DNA of 64,000 nucleotides from Candidatus Dadabacteria bacterium (GTDB lineage Bacteria; Desulfobacterota_D; UBA1144; Nemesobacterales; Nemesobacteraceae): contig JAJDTG010000016.1 in NCBI GenBank assembly GCA_022827275.1, positions 1-64,000 of the forward strand, given 5' to 3'. Below, piece by piece: positions 8,510 to 17,478 of the stretch. Each line of letters starts with the position of its first letter. The first letter of the stretch is position 1. The translations under genes and the position numbers were made by a program. Below the pieces are notes generated by a model. The model ran no database searches. It was not told where the DNA came from and worked only from the letters and a program-made list of their open reading frames with translations.

Positions 8510-11500
8510 TTACAAGTGATATAATACATAGCGTTTCGAATCCTTCAGGGCATCTGGTTTGCGTTCGGAGATAGACTTATAGTGTGCCCGCGTCTCTTTA
8601 ATAAGAACACACAACATCTTTTGATAACAGTCGCAGACCTCAGTCAGAAAATCAAGGCGAACCTGCAACCTTACTCCAAAAGAAAGTTTTTCCCGATTAT
8701 ATTCTTCGCTATGGCATCCTTCCTGCCAAGATTCATATTTGGCTATAGTTTCACCATTTTTAATGAGATTAAACCCTTCAAACGAGAGATTGAATTCATC
8801 TATTATGAATGACGTTAATGTGCAGATACTCCAGTACCCAAGAAACCCCTTAGGGTTCTGGTGCTTGGCAACAAGCGGAATACATTCGTCGCCGATATCC
8901 AAGAGTGATTTCCCCCTTTCCATCAAGATATTGCTGGCTTGTTCCAAGGTTAGGGCCATCTCGGACTCAGGCAAGATTCGCTCTGTCAGCATTTCCAGTT
9001 CGTCCACCTTGTGAGACCCGCCGTACACCTGCCGGGGAATCAGTACTGCTCGTTGCAACATTGTTTGTCTGTAAGGCACATTGTATTTCTCCTCCTGAGA
9101 TAAAGCTCTATCCTCAAACACAGTCACCCAGCAGGTATCTTGCTGCAGATTTCTCGTGTTTGCGACCCGGAAGGATTCGACCGCTTCGAGTTCTCCGAAC
9201 CACTCTTCCTTGTCAGCCACTCTAAGCGGTTCAATGTCCGAGGGGCGAGTCCTTATGTTGTCTAAGACATGTTCGGGATCAACCAATTGTATTGTCTTCC
9301 AGAGGTAGTTAACTTGAAAAGCATCCAGCTTCAGCTTTTCCACCGCTTCGTCCAAGATGTCCCAGACCATCTCGGCAACTAGCTCCTGAAATTCAGTTGT
9401 GGTCCATGCAACCGGCCAGCCTCGGGGATGTACTTTTCCATCCCAGTTGTCTTCAAGACGGGACTTTTCCTCATCCATCGACCAGTTCTGGAGATCAAGG
9501 CGCTCTTCAACCGCGGCTGCAAGGCTCCCGGGCTTTACCTGAAGAATTTTTTCGATCAATGTTAATTGGTCCGAGAAATGAAACAGAGTGTTCCGATTGA
9601 GAAATTCTTGGAAAACAGAACTTGGATTGGATTGCATCCTGTAGGTCGAGTGCGAGATGGCAGTTGAATACTTTCTGTCAATATCTTCTACTGCTTCTGC
9701 AACTGCAGATTCCAAAGCTGAAGTCTGGCTGATACATCGGAAAATGCGTACTATCGATTGACGGCAAAGAAAATCCTCTCTGTCAAGCAGTTTAACAAGT
9801 GTCCGCTGGTGCGGTGCCAATACATGCGGACTCCAGGACGCGACTACGTGAATAATCATCAGCAGGCGACGAAAAAGCCTCCCGGAAGCAGACAGCGTTT
9901 TGCTGACAAGCATGGGGACTACGCTCTGAGGCCGTGCGACGGCCAGTTTCGCTAATGCCCGGATTAACTTATTGCCACGATCAATGTCTGGAGTCCCCAA
10001 CTCGTTAACGGCAAACTCCAGAATAAGCTGATTCTCGTTAAAAGGTCGCACTGCGGAATTTTTCAACCACGAATAGTTATTTTCCTCAGGCATTTGTGCA
10101 AACATGCTTTCACAGTGTGTCAGGAAATTTTCGAAAACCGCTTCAAGCATTGGTGATTTGTCAAGAACATCCAAGCCCAGTGCTGCGATGATCGGCGTGT
10201 CGTAACCACCTTCTGAACCTCTCGCCGAATTACAGCACTTTTGCAACAGATAGCCCTCAGCCGCAACCCTGTTTACTCTTGCTATAGAGGAAAGCAAGTG
10301 GATGCTTTCTGGCCCTCGGTAGAATCCTCTAAAGAAAACATAAGCCATACCGAGGCATTTTATGGCATTGTCTTGGTCGCCGAAATCCGAAAAACGGTCC
10401 GCCAGACGCTCCATGACACCTGAATCGAACCAGGGCTTCTGCAATTCGGCATATTCCATGATTAAAAGGAGGGTATCCCGGGAGACTGCCTCCTGTATAT
10501 GATGCCGTAAAACCGAATCCCTCAGGTCCGCTTCGTAGAAATGTTCGTTCTGATTTTCTAACTTTTCGAATATCGTAAGAAATTCAGAGAATGACGCTTT
10601 GCATTTCTCAACCACATCCTCTCCGGTTACGGTTTTTCCATCCAGCATGAAGTCCGATTTACGGTAGCCGCTTGATCCTGTATCGTTTTCACTTTTTTCA
10701 TCCGAATCGGGAAGAATGGAAAACTCCTCCTTAAGGAAATCCGGCCAACGCCGGGGGGAGATCTCAGTCTGGAGAAAGCGCCTGAAACGATTTTCGAACT
10801 CCCCTCTGACATCTTCTGAGCACGATTTACCAACAAGGTTTACTAAGTGTTGCCGAGCCTCGACGGGATCATCAAACAGCGATTCGCTAAGACACCACAA
10901 GTACTCAGGGTCTCCGTCAACTGCGCTTAGAATATATTCCTTCAGGCAGTCTTCCATCTGCCATCTTGCCGCCGACTGAGAAAAATGCTCGAACAATTTG
11001 AATGCCGCCTGACGGTCGACCTCAAGAACGGCGGAAAAAGCCATTTCTGGGAACCATTTTGTTTCCCGACCGTCGGTCAGGTGCGGCATCCAGCCCACCA
11101 TCCGCAGGACGCGAGTGCACCTTTCAAGTGCCTTTTCAGGATAACGTTTGTTCACCAGTTTCAGAATATCTATAAGGTACGAAAGAGTAATATCCTTGTG
11201 GTAACCATAAATGAGCGAGGAGTGGACTCCGTAGCTAAGCCACCTCTCCGCATCTTCCCGCATGCCGCACTTGGCCATTATAGCCGCAAGTCGCATGAAA
11301 TGACTTGACCTGTTGTCACCTTTCAGCATTGTTGATTTCTCGTATGTGGCTGCGCAGCTCTTCAGGATGGAGGCAAGCTTGGTTCGCACCATGGAATTTT
11401 CCGCTAGAGTATCCCACAGGTTCAATTCAAATTCATAATCCTCCCGGTATTCACTAATTCCGAAGTGCGTGTTCCATAGAAGAGAATCTCGCAGAGAAGC

Positions 11501-14500
11501 CAGCTTTTCAACCCAGGAATCTAATTTGTCGGGAAAGCGTTTCCGCACCTCTTCGGTCAGCAGGCCGATTGTGAAAGGCAGCAGAGCTCTTACGATATCA
11601 ATCAGTTCAACAATCCTCTCATCCTTTCCCTGCTCGGCGTGCGCAAGCAGGTCAATGCTTTCGCACGCGTCCGCATACCAGTTGTTCGTATCGTTCCTGA
11701 ACGACATGGCAATGCAACGGCAAGCCTTAAGGAGATGACGAAGAACAGAGGTCCAAAGCATTTGCGAAATACCGACGGTTTCGCAGAGATTCGCATAGGG
11801 GCCCTCGTTATCTTCATAGGCCAAAACTATAAACGAGTATGCGTAGTGCCTGAGTATCGGATCTTTCCATCTTAAACTGCTTGTGCGGTTTGTTTCCGGA
11901 GCTTCGATAAGCCCCGCAATGGCGGATACATCGGAAGCGGGCATACCGGCTTTAGCGGCATAGAAAGCCAGCTCTACGTTACCGCAAGGAGATTCCTGTT
12001 CCACATATTCCGTTACGGCAGTCCGCAGATCTTCAAGAAGACCGTGGCGGGCGAGTGCCCGGATCAGCAGATAGCGCACTAAACGATTCGGGAAGAGCTT
12101 CTTCACGCGCTTAAGTCGGTTCCACTTCTCCGTATGTTCGAACTGTACAAGCGCGTCAATGTAGTCTGACAGATGAGGTGCGTATCCAGGTGCATAGGAA
12201 TCGGCGATTTGCAGAGCGCCGGGATTAAGCTCAAAACTGGAAAGCCACCGAAGCGAACATGCAGGACTCTCCGAGTAGATGCCCAGACACCGGGCAATAC
12301 CGGTAACCTGCGAGTGCAGTTCTTCTCCGCCGTATTGGTCAACATCTTCAAACTCATCCATGAATACGCCAAAAAGCCGCCGTCCCAGTTCCCGTTCGCC
12401 GATATCGGCAAGTGCCGATATGACGGCAAGCGAAGTTCGGTTGTCGACCATCCAACAGTCCGTCTCCGGTGAATAAGCGAAGGAAATCACGTCCTTCTCC
12501 CGGCCAAGAGCAATAAGGGCGTCGGCAATAAGGGTTCTGTCAAGATAACTCTCAAGACGTTCCTGAGTTCTGTATTTCAGCGAACCAATTCGACTTAGTT
12601 CAACTATGTCCCGTGCTTTGAACGCCGATTCCAAAGCCCAGTCCATCGCGTCCAGTATCTCTTCGGATGGCCTGTAACTCAAAAGGGCGCGGTCGACAAA
12701 ATCAGCATTCACTTCCTCAAGCACATAAGCGTAGTCACCAAGTTCATAACAGTATTCAAAGACATGCCCGAACCACTTGGGAGAACCCTTGCTTGTCTTC
12801 AGAAAGCCCGCAATGTTTTTCCTTATTTCCTTTAACCAGTCATCATCCAGCTGACTGATCACGAATTCGCGGAAACTGTTATGAAATACGGACATCCTGT
12901 CCTCGGAATGCCTTAAGAGGTGACTCACGAGCTTGTACGCGTCTTCAAACTGAGGTCGGCTGAGAGAACGCTGAATGCTGTAGAGCTCTCCCTTGTTCAA
13001 GGAAAACCGCAGGCATGCCATTACGCCACAGAGATGCCTTGCGCCTGATGCGCCCGCACGGTCAAGCTCTTCCCACAGAAGGCGATAGTAGTTCTGAATA
13101 TCTCCGTCTGTTGCCGGGGCGAGGGATTCTACGGCATCTGGCACCGCTTCGGCGGACAGAAGGACTTCTGCGGCATACTGCAGATACAGCGGAAGTCCCT
13201 CGCACTTCCTGTGAATATCGGCAATATCGGCATTTGAAAGCCCTTGTATCTTCCGCTTGTTTTCCAGGTAATCTTGCGTCTCTGAGCGTGAAAACAACGG
13301 CATCTGGATGTGGGTTCCGGGGCACTCTCTTGCACGATTGAGAAAGTGAGGCCAATTGTGCAGTTCCTGGGTGCTCACGACGAAAGCGACACCTCTGGGA
13401 ACATCCGACGGCAGTGTGGATATCACTGTATCTGTTATTTCCCGTCCAAAGCGTTCAGCGTGGTCGAGCCCGTCCAGGAAAATTACAAATCGTTTGCCTT
13501 GCTCGATGAAAAACTGCCCTAGCGTATTCAGACATTTGTAAAAGTTCTGTTCGCCGTAGTCAAACCGTCGTTCCAGAATGCTTGGATATTTATCTTGGAA
13601 CTCGTTTAACAGGTTCGCACGGAGGGTTTCCGCCTTGACGCGCACTTTCTGATCATTGTCGTTTATTCCGACAAAACAGTAGTACCTCAAGACCTCATGC
13701 TTAGCCGGATTGAGCGCATTGAAGTATTCTGTCAGTGAGGTCGACTTTCCGCTGCCGGGCAAGCCGGCGACGACGAGATACCCTCCGTCAGCTTCCGGCA
13801 ATGCCTTGTCCATCTGGTCCGAAAGAGATTTGCGCTCAACGAAGTGTTTGTGATTGACAGGAAATACTTGCGGAATGAGCAAACTACTCTGGAATTTTTG
13901 CAGCAGTCCGTCAACCAGTTCAGGAGTAATCGGATCTCTGGAAAGAATCGCATGATTTTTAACGGTTTCCTTAAGGCTGAAAAATATTGCGGTATCGGAG
14001 AACCCCAGTTCCTTGTCCAGAAGAAAGGTCTTAATATGTTGCTCCAGATCCTCCAATGTCGGCTGTCTGACGCGGAACCGGAAGGCTTTTAGGAATTCCC
14101 GGAAGGAGTCAGAATCCAGTCCCGAGGCGGATTTCAGTAGCGAACGCAGTTTCTTTGCGTCACCCCGTTTGCGATCTTGAATCACTTCCGGTCTGAATGC
14201 CCCGTTACCGTCATCCGTCAGAAGTTTAACGAGAGCTGGATCAAGAGCGCGGTTGGAGAAGAGGCAGGCGGTTAATTTGTGTTCCGGGAATTTTTCCCGC
14301 ATTGCGTTCCAGCTATCCGAAAATTTCCTGAAATTCACCGGGCTTTCGGGGTCGGTAAAATTGCTGTGTTCATAGACATCGAGCGGATTGACCGCGTATT
14401 TGACTTGGCAGGCAGAGATTTCAGTTCCTTGAAACAGAACAATGTCATCGAGCTTTCCGGCATCTTTGTACTCAAGGAAAATCTTGAACGGCTTACGATC

Positions 14501-14593
14501 TATATAGTTCTCCAGCACAAGTCGCAGAGCAGTCAGATCCTGATATTCATCCCCCTTTCTTCGGGAACTGCCTTTTTTGTTTGTTTTAGTCAT
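8510..14593 (-). CDS. Giant Avs-like STAND NTPase with N-terminal Cap4/DUF4297-like nuclease
   Basis: This 2027-residue protein has the layout of antiviral STAND (Avs) ATPases. Residues 1-230 form a nuclease-like domain: KGDEYQ with E16, LDD with D50, and QVKY with Q63 and K65. This is a D-x12-Q-x-K restriction-fold pattern as in Cap4/DUF4297. A NACHT-type NTPase follows, with Walker A GLPGSGKS (277-284) and Walker B FVIFLDGLDH (369-378, D374/D377). From about 600 to the end it is helical repeat-like sequence, the expected sensor. In characterised Avs proteins the C-terminus recognises phage portal or terminase and oligomerisation activates the N-terminal effector. Which ligand this one senses cannot be read from sequence. 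GC is lower than in the housekeeping half. Confidence 0.85.
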   Translation of the reverse strand: MTKTNKKGSSRRKGDEYQDLTALRLVLENYIDRKPFKIFLEYKDAGKLDDIVLFQGTEISACQVKYAVNPLDVYEHSNFTDPESPVNFRKFSDSWNAMREKFPEHKLTACLFSNRALDPALVKLLTDDGNGAFRPEVIQDRKRGDAKKLRSLLKSASGLDSDSFREFLKAFRFRVRQPTLEDLEQHIKTFLLDKELGFSDTAIFFSLKETVKNHAILSRDPITPELVDGLLQKFQSSLLIPQVFPVNHKHFVERKSLSDQMDKALPEADGGYLVVAGLPGSGKSTSLTEYFNALNPAKHEVLRYYCFVGINDNDQKVRVKAETLRANLLNEFQDKYPSILERRFDYGEQNFYKCLNTLGQFFIEQGKRFVIFLDGLDHAERFGREITDTVISTLPSDVPRGVAFVVSTQELHNWPHFLNRARECPGTHIQMPLFSRSETQDYLENKRKIQGLSNADIADIHRKCEGLPLYLQYAAEVLLSAEAVPDAVESLAPATDGDIQNYYRLLWEELDRAGASGARHLCGVMACLRFSLNKGELYSIQRSLSRPQFEDAYKLVSHLLRHSEDRMSVFHNSFREFVISQLDDDWLKEIRKNIAGFLKTSKGSPKWFGHVFEYCYELGDYAYVLEEVNADFVDRALLSYRPSEEILDAMDWALESAFKARDIVELSRIGSLKYRTQERLESYLDRTLIADALIALGREKDVISFAYSPETDCWMVDNRTSLAVISALADIGERELGRRLFGVFMDEFEDVDQYGGEELHSQVTGIARCLGIYSESPACSLRWLSSFELNPGALQIADSYAPGYAPHLSDYIDALVQFEHTEKWNRLKRVKKLFPNRLVRYLLIRALARHGLLEDLRTAVTEYVEQESPCGNVELAFYAAKAGMPASDVSAIAGLIEAPETNRTSSLRWKDPILRHYAYSFIVLAYEDNEGPYANLCETVGISQMLWTSVLRHLLKACRCIAMSFRNDTNNWYADACESIDLLAHAEQGKDERIVELIDIVRALLPFTIGLLTEEVRKRFPDKLDSWVEKLASLRDSLLWNTHFGISEYREDYEFELNLWDTLAENSMVRTKLASILKSCAATYEKSTMLKGDNRSSHFMRLAAIMAKCGMREDAERWLSYGVHSSLIYGYHKDITLSYLIDILKLVNKRYPEKALERCTRVLRMVGWMPHLTDGRETKWFPEMAFSAVLEVDRQAAFKLFEHFSQSAARWQMEDCLKEYILSAVDGDPEYLWCLSESLFDDPVEARQHLVNLVGKSCSEDVRGEFENRFRRFLQTEISPRRWPDFLKEEFSILPDSDEKSENDTGSSGYRKSDFMLDGKTVTGEDVVEKCKASFSEFLTIFEKLENQNEHFYEADLRDSVLRHHIQEAVSRDTLLLIMEYAELQKPWFDSGVMERLADRFSDFGDQDNAIKCLGMAYVFFRGFYRGPESIHLLSSIARVNRVAAEGYLLQKCCNSARGSEGGYDTPIIAALGLDVLDKSPMLEAVFENFLTHCESMFAQMPEENNYSWLKNSAVRPFNENQLILEFAVNELGTPDIDRGNKLIRALAKLAVARPQSVVPMLVSKTLSASGRLFRRLLMIIHVVASWSPHVLAPHQRTLVKLLDREDFLCRQSIVRIFRCISQTSALESAVAEAVEDIDRKYSTAISHSTYRMQSNPSSVFQEFLNRNTLFHFSDQLTLIEKILQVKPGSLAAAVEERLDLQNWSMDEEKSRLEDNWDGKVHPRGWPVAWTTTEFQELVAEMVWDILDEAVEKLKLDAFQVNYLWKTIQLVDPEHVLDNIRTRPSDIEPLRVADKEEWFGELEAVESFRVANTRNLQQDTCWVTVFEDRALSQEEKYNVPYRQTMLQRAVLIPRQVYGGSHKVDELEMLTERILPESEMALTLEQASNILMERGKSLLDIGDECIPLVAKHQNPKGFLGYWSICTLTSFIIDEFNLSFEGFNLIKNGETIAKYESWQEGCHSEEYNREKLSFGVRLQVRLDFLTEVCDCYQKMLCVLIKETRAHYKSISERKPDALKDSKRYVLYHL

Positions 14594-14621
14594 TGCGGAC
14601 TAACTGTATTCTATACGCTGT

Positions 14622-14687
14622 TCAACCGGAATCGCCGGACAAAAGCCATTTCTTAGTGCCTAGTTTCAAACTTGAAACCACGGTCAT
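14622..14687 (-). CDS. Possible 21-residue leader ORF of the Avs-like gene
   Basis: MTVVSSLKLGTKKW... ends at TGA, 28 nt before the Avs-like ATG. AAGGAG lies about 5 nt upstream of this ATG; another in-frame ATG (14693) is too close to it. The ORF sits immediately downstream of a good promoter and so is probably the first thing translated on the Avs mRNA. It could be a leader that sets translation of the large gene, or a chance ORF. Confidence 0.3.
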   Translation of the reverse strand: MTVVSSLKLGTKKWLLSGDSG

Positions 14688-14707
14688 ATACATTCTCCTT
14701 AGATTTG

Positions 14708-14735
14708 ATTACAGTGGTTATCTGAAAAACTTCAA
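14708..14735 (-). promoter_or_regulatory. Promoter of the Avs-like operon
   Basis: On the minus strand, TTGAAG (14735-14730), a 16-bp spacer and TGTAAT (14713-14708) form a sigma70-like promoter. Transcription would begin near 14701, just ahead of the AAGGAG of the small leader ORF. Confidence 0.5.
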
Positions 14736-14824
14736 GATTTCTTTTCTCGTCGTGTTGTTTGTATGTGGGGGATTACACTAGATTGTTTCGTGTCTGAGAA
14801 TCGCAGACGAACGTTTCTGATTAA

Positions 14825-14830
14825 TATACT
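14825..14830 (+). promoter_or_regulatory. Putative -10 box for the divergent small-protein operon
   Basis: TATACT lies 15 nt before the ATG of the 48-residue ORF. No good -35 was found at 16-18 bp. It is divergent from the Avs promoter, about 110 bp away. Confidence 0.3.
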
Positions 14831-14845
14831 AGAAAAATACGCTTA

Positions 14846-14992
14846 ATGTGTTGTCTAAAATTCGGGATCCATTTCTCTATACGAAAAGACGGGATATGGG
14901 AGAAGCTGAAAGAGAAAATAGGCGGAAGGCTCCCGCTCCCGATACTAGTTGAATTGGCAATGAACATGTTGCGTAGGGAGGAAGGATTGTGA
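14846..14992 (+). CDS. Small 48-residue protein coupled to the membrane protein
   Basis: The open frame starts MCCLKFGIHF and ends NMLRREEGL. Its TGA overlaps the GTG start of the next gene by 4 nt (GTGA), indicating translational coupling. The product is basic, with an apparently amphipathic stretch (IWEKLKEKIGGRLPLPILVELAMNML) and no recognised family. Position and coupling suggest a small partner of the membrane protein, opposite the Avs-like operon. It is too short for a family call. Confidence 0.45.
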   Translation: MCCLKFGIHFSIRKDGIWEKLKEKIGGRLPLPILVELAMNMLRREEGL

Positions 14993-15732
14993 GTGATGTT
15001 TATTTAAATGTTCTTGGTAGTGTTTTAGGGGGATTTATTGCGATAGTGCTTCTTGAGATTTTGAATTTCGTTCGAAAGTCTTATTTTTCTTGTTTCGTAT
15101 TATGGGACATGGTGTCCACTTACCAAAATGTCAAGGATTCCAAGAAAGCCGAATCACTTCACACAGGGGAGAGTTTTGGTTTTTCAAATTTCCGAATTTA
15201 CCAGATTAATGAGTTGGTTCACCACTTAGCGATATGGCGCTCCACGGCCAAGACATATCCTTTACATCGAAACGTCTCAAGTCTAATCTATGAAATAGAG
15301 TGTTTTATGAGTTTCATGAAGATACCAAACATCGACTGTGAAAAAGATGTGGACAGATTCAGGAATCTGCACAGTTCGGAAATAAATGGCGTTATAACCC
15401 GGGTGCTTCATGAACTAGAGGTTGTCAACGATATTTACTATAAAAAGTTGAAAAAATGGGAAAAGTTTTTCACAAAAAAGGAAAAAAGAGAGAAGGCTAA
15501 GGAAGTTTTAAAGAGGTCTAGCGGGAAGATGACTATTGTGTTTCCGAATAATGAGTTTGCGGAAAGGTTTTCTGCTGGAATACGTTCTAAGGGGCTTTTC
15601 TTCAGCAGTGGTATCATCCTTCCCCGCACACATACATTTGGGGAGCAAAAACGAGACACTAGCCGATTTTGGGAACAGAAGCAAAAAACTAATAGGTTTT
15701 GGGAACAAACACAAGACGCTGGGAAATCCTGA
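14989..15732 (+). CDS. Single-span membrane protein with C-terminal FWEQ repeats
   Basis: This is a 247-residue protein starting at GTG with GGAGG about 7 nt upstream. Residues 9-29 (VLGSVLGGFIAIVLLEILNF) form one transmembrane segment, leaving a large cytoplasmic domain that ends in a lysine-rich helix (about 155-180). The extreme C-terminus repeats an 11-12 residue unit (FGEQKRDTS, FWEQKQKTN, FWEQTQDAG). Reading the DNA after the last repeat in another frame gives RWEILKNTTNIFEKILGFF and a stop near 15,810, so a frameshift in the repeats may have shortened the protein. The family is unknown. It lies divergent from the Avs-like gene and could be an accessory or membrane partner; that is inference. 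Confidence 0.6.
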   Translation: MSDVYLNVLGSVLGGFIAIVLLEILNFVRKSYFSCFVLWDMVSTYQNVKDSKKAESLHTGESFGFSNFRIYQINELVHHLAIWRSTAKTYPLHRNVSSLIYEIECFMSFMKIPNIDCEKDVDRFRNLHSSEINGVITRVLHELEVVNDIYYKKLKKWEKFFTKKEKREKAKEVLKRSSGKMTIVFPNNEFAERFSAGIRSKGLFFSSGIILPRTHTFGEQKRDTSRFWEQKQKTNRFWEQTQDAGKS

Positions 15733-15743
15733 AGAACACTACC

Positions 15744-16006
15744 AATATCTTTGAGAAAATCCTCGGATTCTTTAAACTTGAACCTGAATCAATGATGCTT
15801 GGGCAACAATGAAGCATTAAAGGAGATGTCTTGTAGAACGGTCGTAAGAATAGGGAACCGGACCTAAGGAATCCTGGGGTAGAGGTTATGCATATAGAAA
15901 CGAAAAAATTAAAAGAGTGGAAACTGGTCTTACGACTGCTGCTTGGGGATGACATTGGAGAAATTTAGTCTGGAAATCACATAAATATGAATATCTTTGA
16001 GAAAAT
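15744..16006. repeat. 17-bp direct repeats in the gap before the DUF4143 ATPase
   Basis: AATATCTTTGAGAAAAT occurs at 15744-15760 and 15990-16006, framing about 230 bp with no confident gene (one 26-codon ORF at 15888-15968 was considered and rejected). Both copies can encode NIFEKI. The pattern fits a duplication, or the scar of an insertion or rearrangement. Confidence 0.5.
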
Positions 16007-16009
16007 ACC

Positions 16010-17254
16010 ATGCAATACGTGAAGCGCAGATTATCCGACAAGATTCTGTTTTCCCTGAAAAACAGCCCTGTCGTTTTTCTTAAAGGGCCACGCCAGTCAG
16101 GTAAAAGCACCCTCGCGCGGATGCTTATGCGTGATGATTATCCAGCTGAATATCGCTCTTTTGATGATGAGTCGCAACTGGCTGCTGCCAGGCTTTCTCC
16201 AGAAAAATTTTTAACTAGCCTAAAGGGTCCTGCGGTCATTGACGAAGTTCAGATGGTGCCTAGTCTGTTCCGCGCCCTTAAACTCGCTGTCGATGAAACT
16301 CGCTTCAGGGATAAGAAACGGAGCAACGGCATGTTCCTTCTGACGGGTTCGGCGAATATTGCAGTTTTGCCCGAACTCTCAGATTCCCTGGTCGGGCGCA
16401 TGATTGTTAAGACTCTTTATCCGTTTGCCGCCTGCGAGATTTTCAAAGGGAAGGGCGATTTTCCCGAGAGGTTGTTTTCGCTTGATTTCGCCGAGGCCAA
16501 GGACACCCCGTCGGTGAACGACGCAATCCGGTTGGCTACATTTCCTGAAATATCGGGAAAACCCGAGCGCGAATGCGGCGAATGGTTTGACAGCTATCGG
16601 ATGACCATTCTTCAACGTGAGGCGCGCATAATAGGCGAGGTTGAAAAGATCGATCTTCTGCCGAGATTGCTTGGAATCCTGTCGGCGCGCGCGGGCGATC
16701 TTATGAACGATGAGAGTATCGCCCGCGACATGAGGCTTAAACTCGCTGCAAGTAAAAAATATCGAGATGTTCTAAAAGCGATGTTCTTGACCCATGATGT
16801 TTTGCCTTGGTACCGCAACATCGGCAAACAGCTGGTTAAATCTCCGAAGGGCTATCTTGTAGACACTCTTCTGCTTTGTCATTTGCTTGGCTGGGATTTG
16901 GCGAAAATGCGCGAACGCAGGCCTGAACTCTACGGTCATGTTGTTGAGAATTTCGTGGCCTCCGAACTCCTCAAGCTGTTGTCCTTCTCCGGTATCCGCA
17001 CTGAACTGCACTATTTTCGCACAGACAGTGGCGAAGAGGTGGATTTTGTTCTGGAACGTCCGGACGGTTCGCTTGCTGGCATTGAGGTTAAAACATCGGA
17101 CCGCGTTAATTCGGACGATTTCAAAGGCTTGGAAACGCTTCGGGATATTACTGAAGATGATTTTGCTTGCGGCGTTGTGTTGTACGCAGGAAACAAAGTA
17201 GTTTCCTTCGGAGAAGGGCTTCTGGCGGTTCCGCTCTCTGCGCTCTGGCAGTGA
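16010..17254 (+). CDS. AAA+ ATPase with DUF4143 C-terminal domain
   Basis: This 414-residue protein carries Walker A KGPRQSGKST (25-34), Walker B VIDEVQ (about 80), a LLTGSANI sensor motif, and a C-terminal DUF4143 region with GEEVDFVLERPDG followed by AGIEVK, a restriction-fold-like D...E-x-K pattern. Proteins of this ATP-binding family are common in accessory DNA; their function is unproven. A second, diverged member lies at 21,983-23,137. No strong ribosome-binding site precedes ATG 16010. A 40-codon ORF overlaps its stop by GTGA (17251-17373) but was not accepted as a gene. Confidence 0.85.
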   Translation: MQYVKRRLSDKILFSLKNSPVVFLKGPRQSGKSTLARMLMRDDYPAEYRSFDDESQLAAARLSPEKFLTSLKGPAVIDEVQMVPSLFRALKLAVDETRFRDKKRSNGMFLLTGSANIAVLPELSDSLVGRMIVKTLYPFAACEIFKGKGDFPERLFSLDFAEAKDTPSVNDAIRLATFPEISGKPERECGEWFDSYRMTILQREARIIGEVEKIDLLPRLLGILSARAGDLMNDESIARDMRLKLAASKKYRDVLKAMFLTHDVLPWYRNIGKQLVKSPKGYLVDTLLLCHLLGWDLAKMRERRPELYGHVVENFVASELLKLLSFSGIRTELHYFRTDSGEEVDFVLERPDGSLAGIEVKTSDRVNSDDFKGLETLRDITEDDFACGVVLYAGNKVVSFGEGLLAVPLSALWQ

Positions 17255-17478
17255 AACTTTCTCTTCCACACGAAATTATGCGCGCAAAGCGGCAACAGAG
17301 AATTGTCGGCGCTTTCAGGGGCTTGACAAAAATGCTTCAGGGCGGATTTATTATAAATGCTGTTCGGGCTTGAGCTTGCTTGAACATCCATTGCGAGTGG
17401 AAAATTGTCTGGACGGCTGAATTTTCTCTGTGTCGTGTTTCGGGATGAAAAACTAGGCTTTAAGCCATATAGACTGAA

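Noticed and set aside
15888-15968. 26-codon ORF between the membrane protein and the ATPase
   Set aside because: GAGG lies only 2 nt from the ATG, there is no coupling to a neighbour, and it lies inside a gene-poor segment framed by direct repeats.
17251-17373. 40-codon ORF overlapping the ATPase stop by GTGA
   Set aside because: No ribosome-binding site beyond the overlap, no recognised family, and a following gap of 100 bp; judged insufficient.
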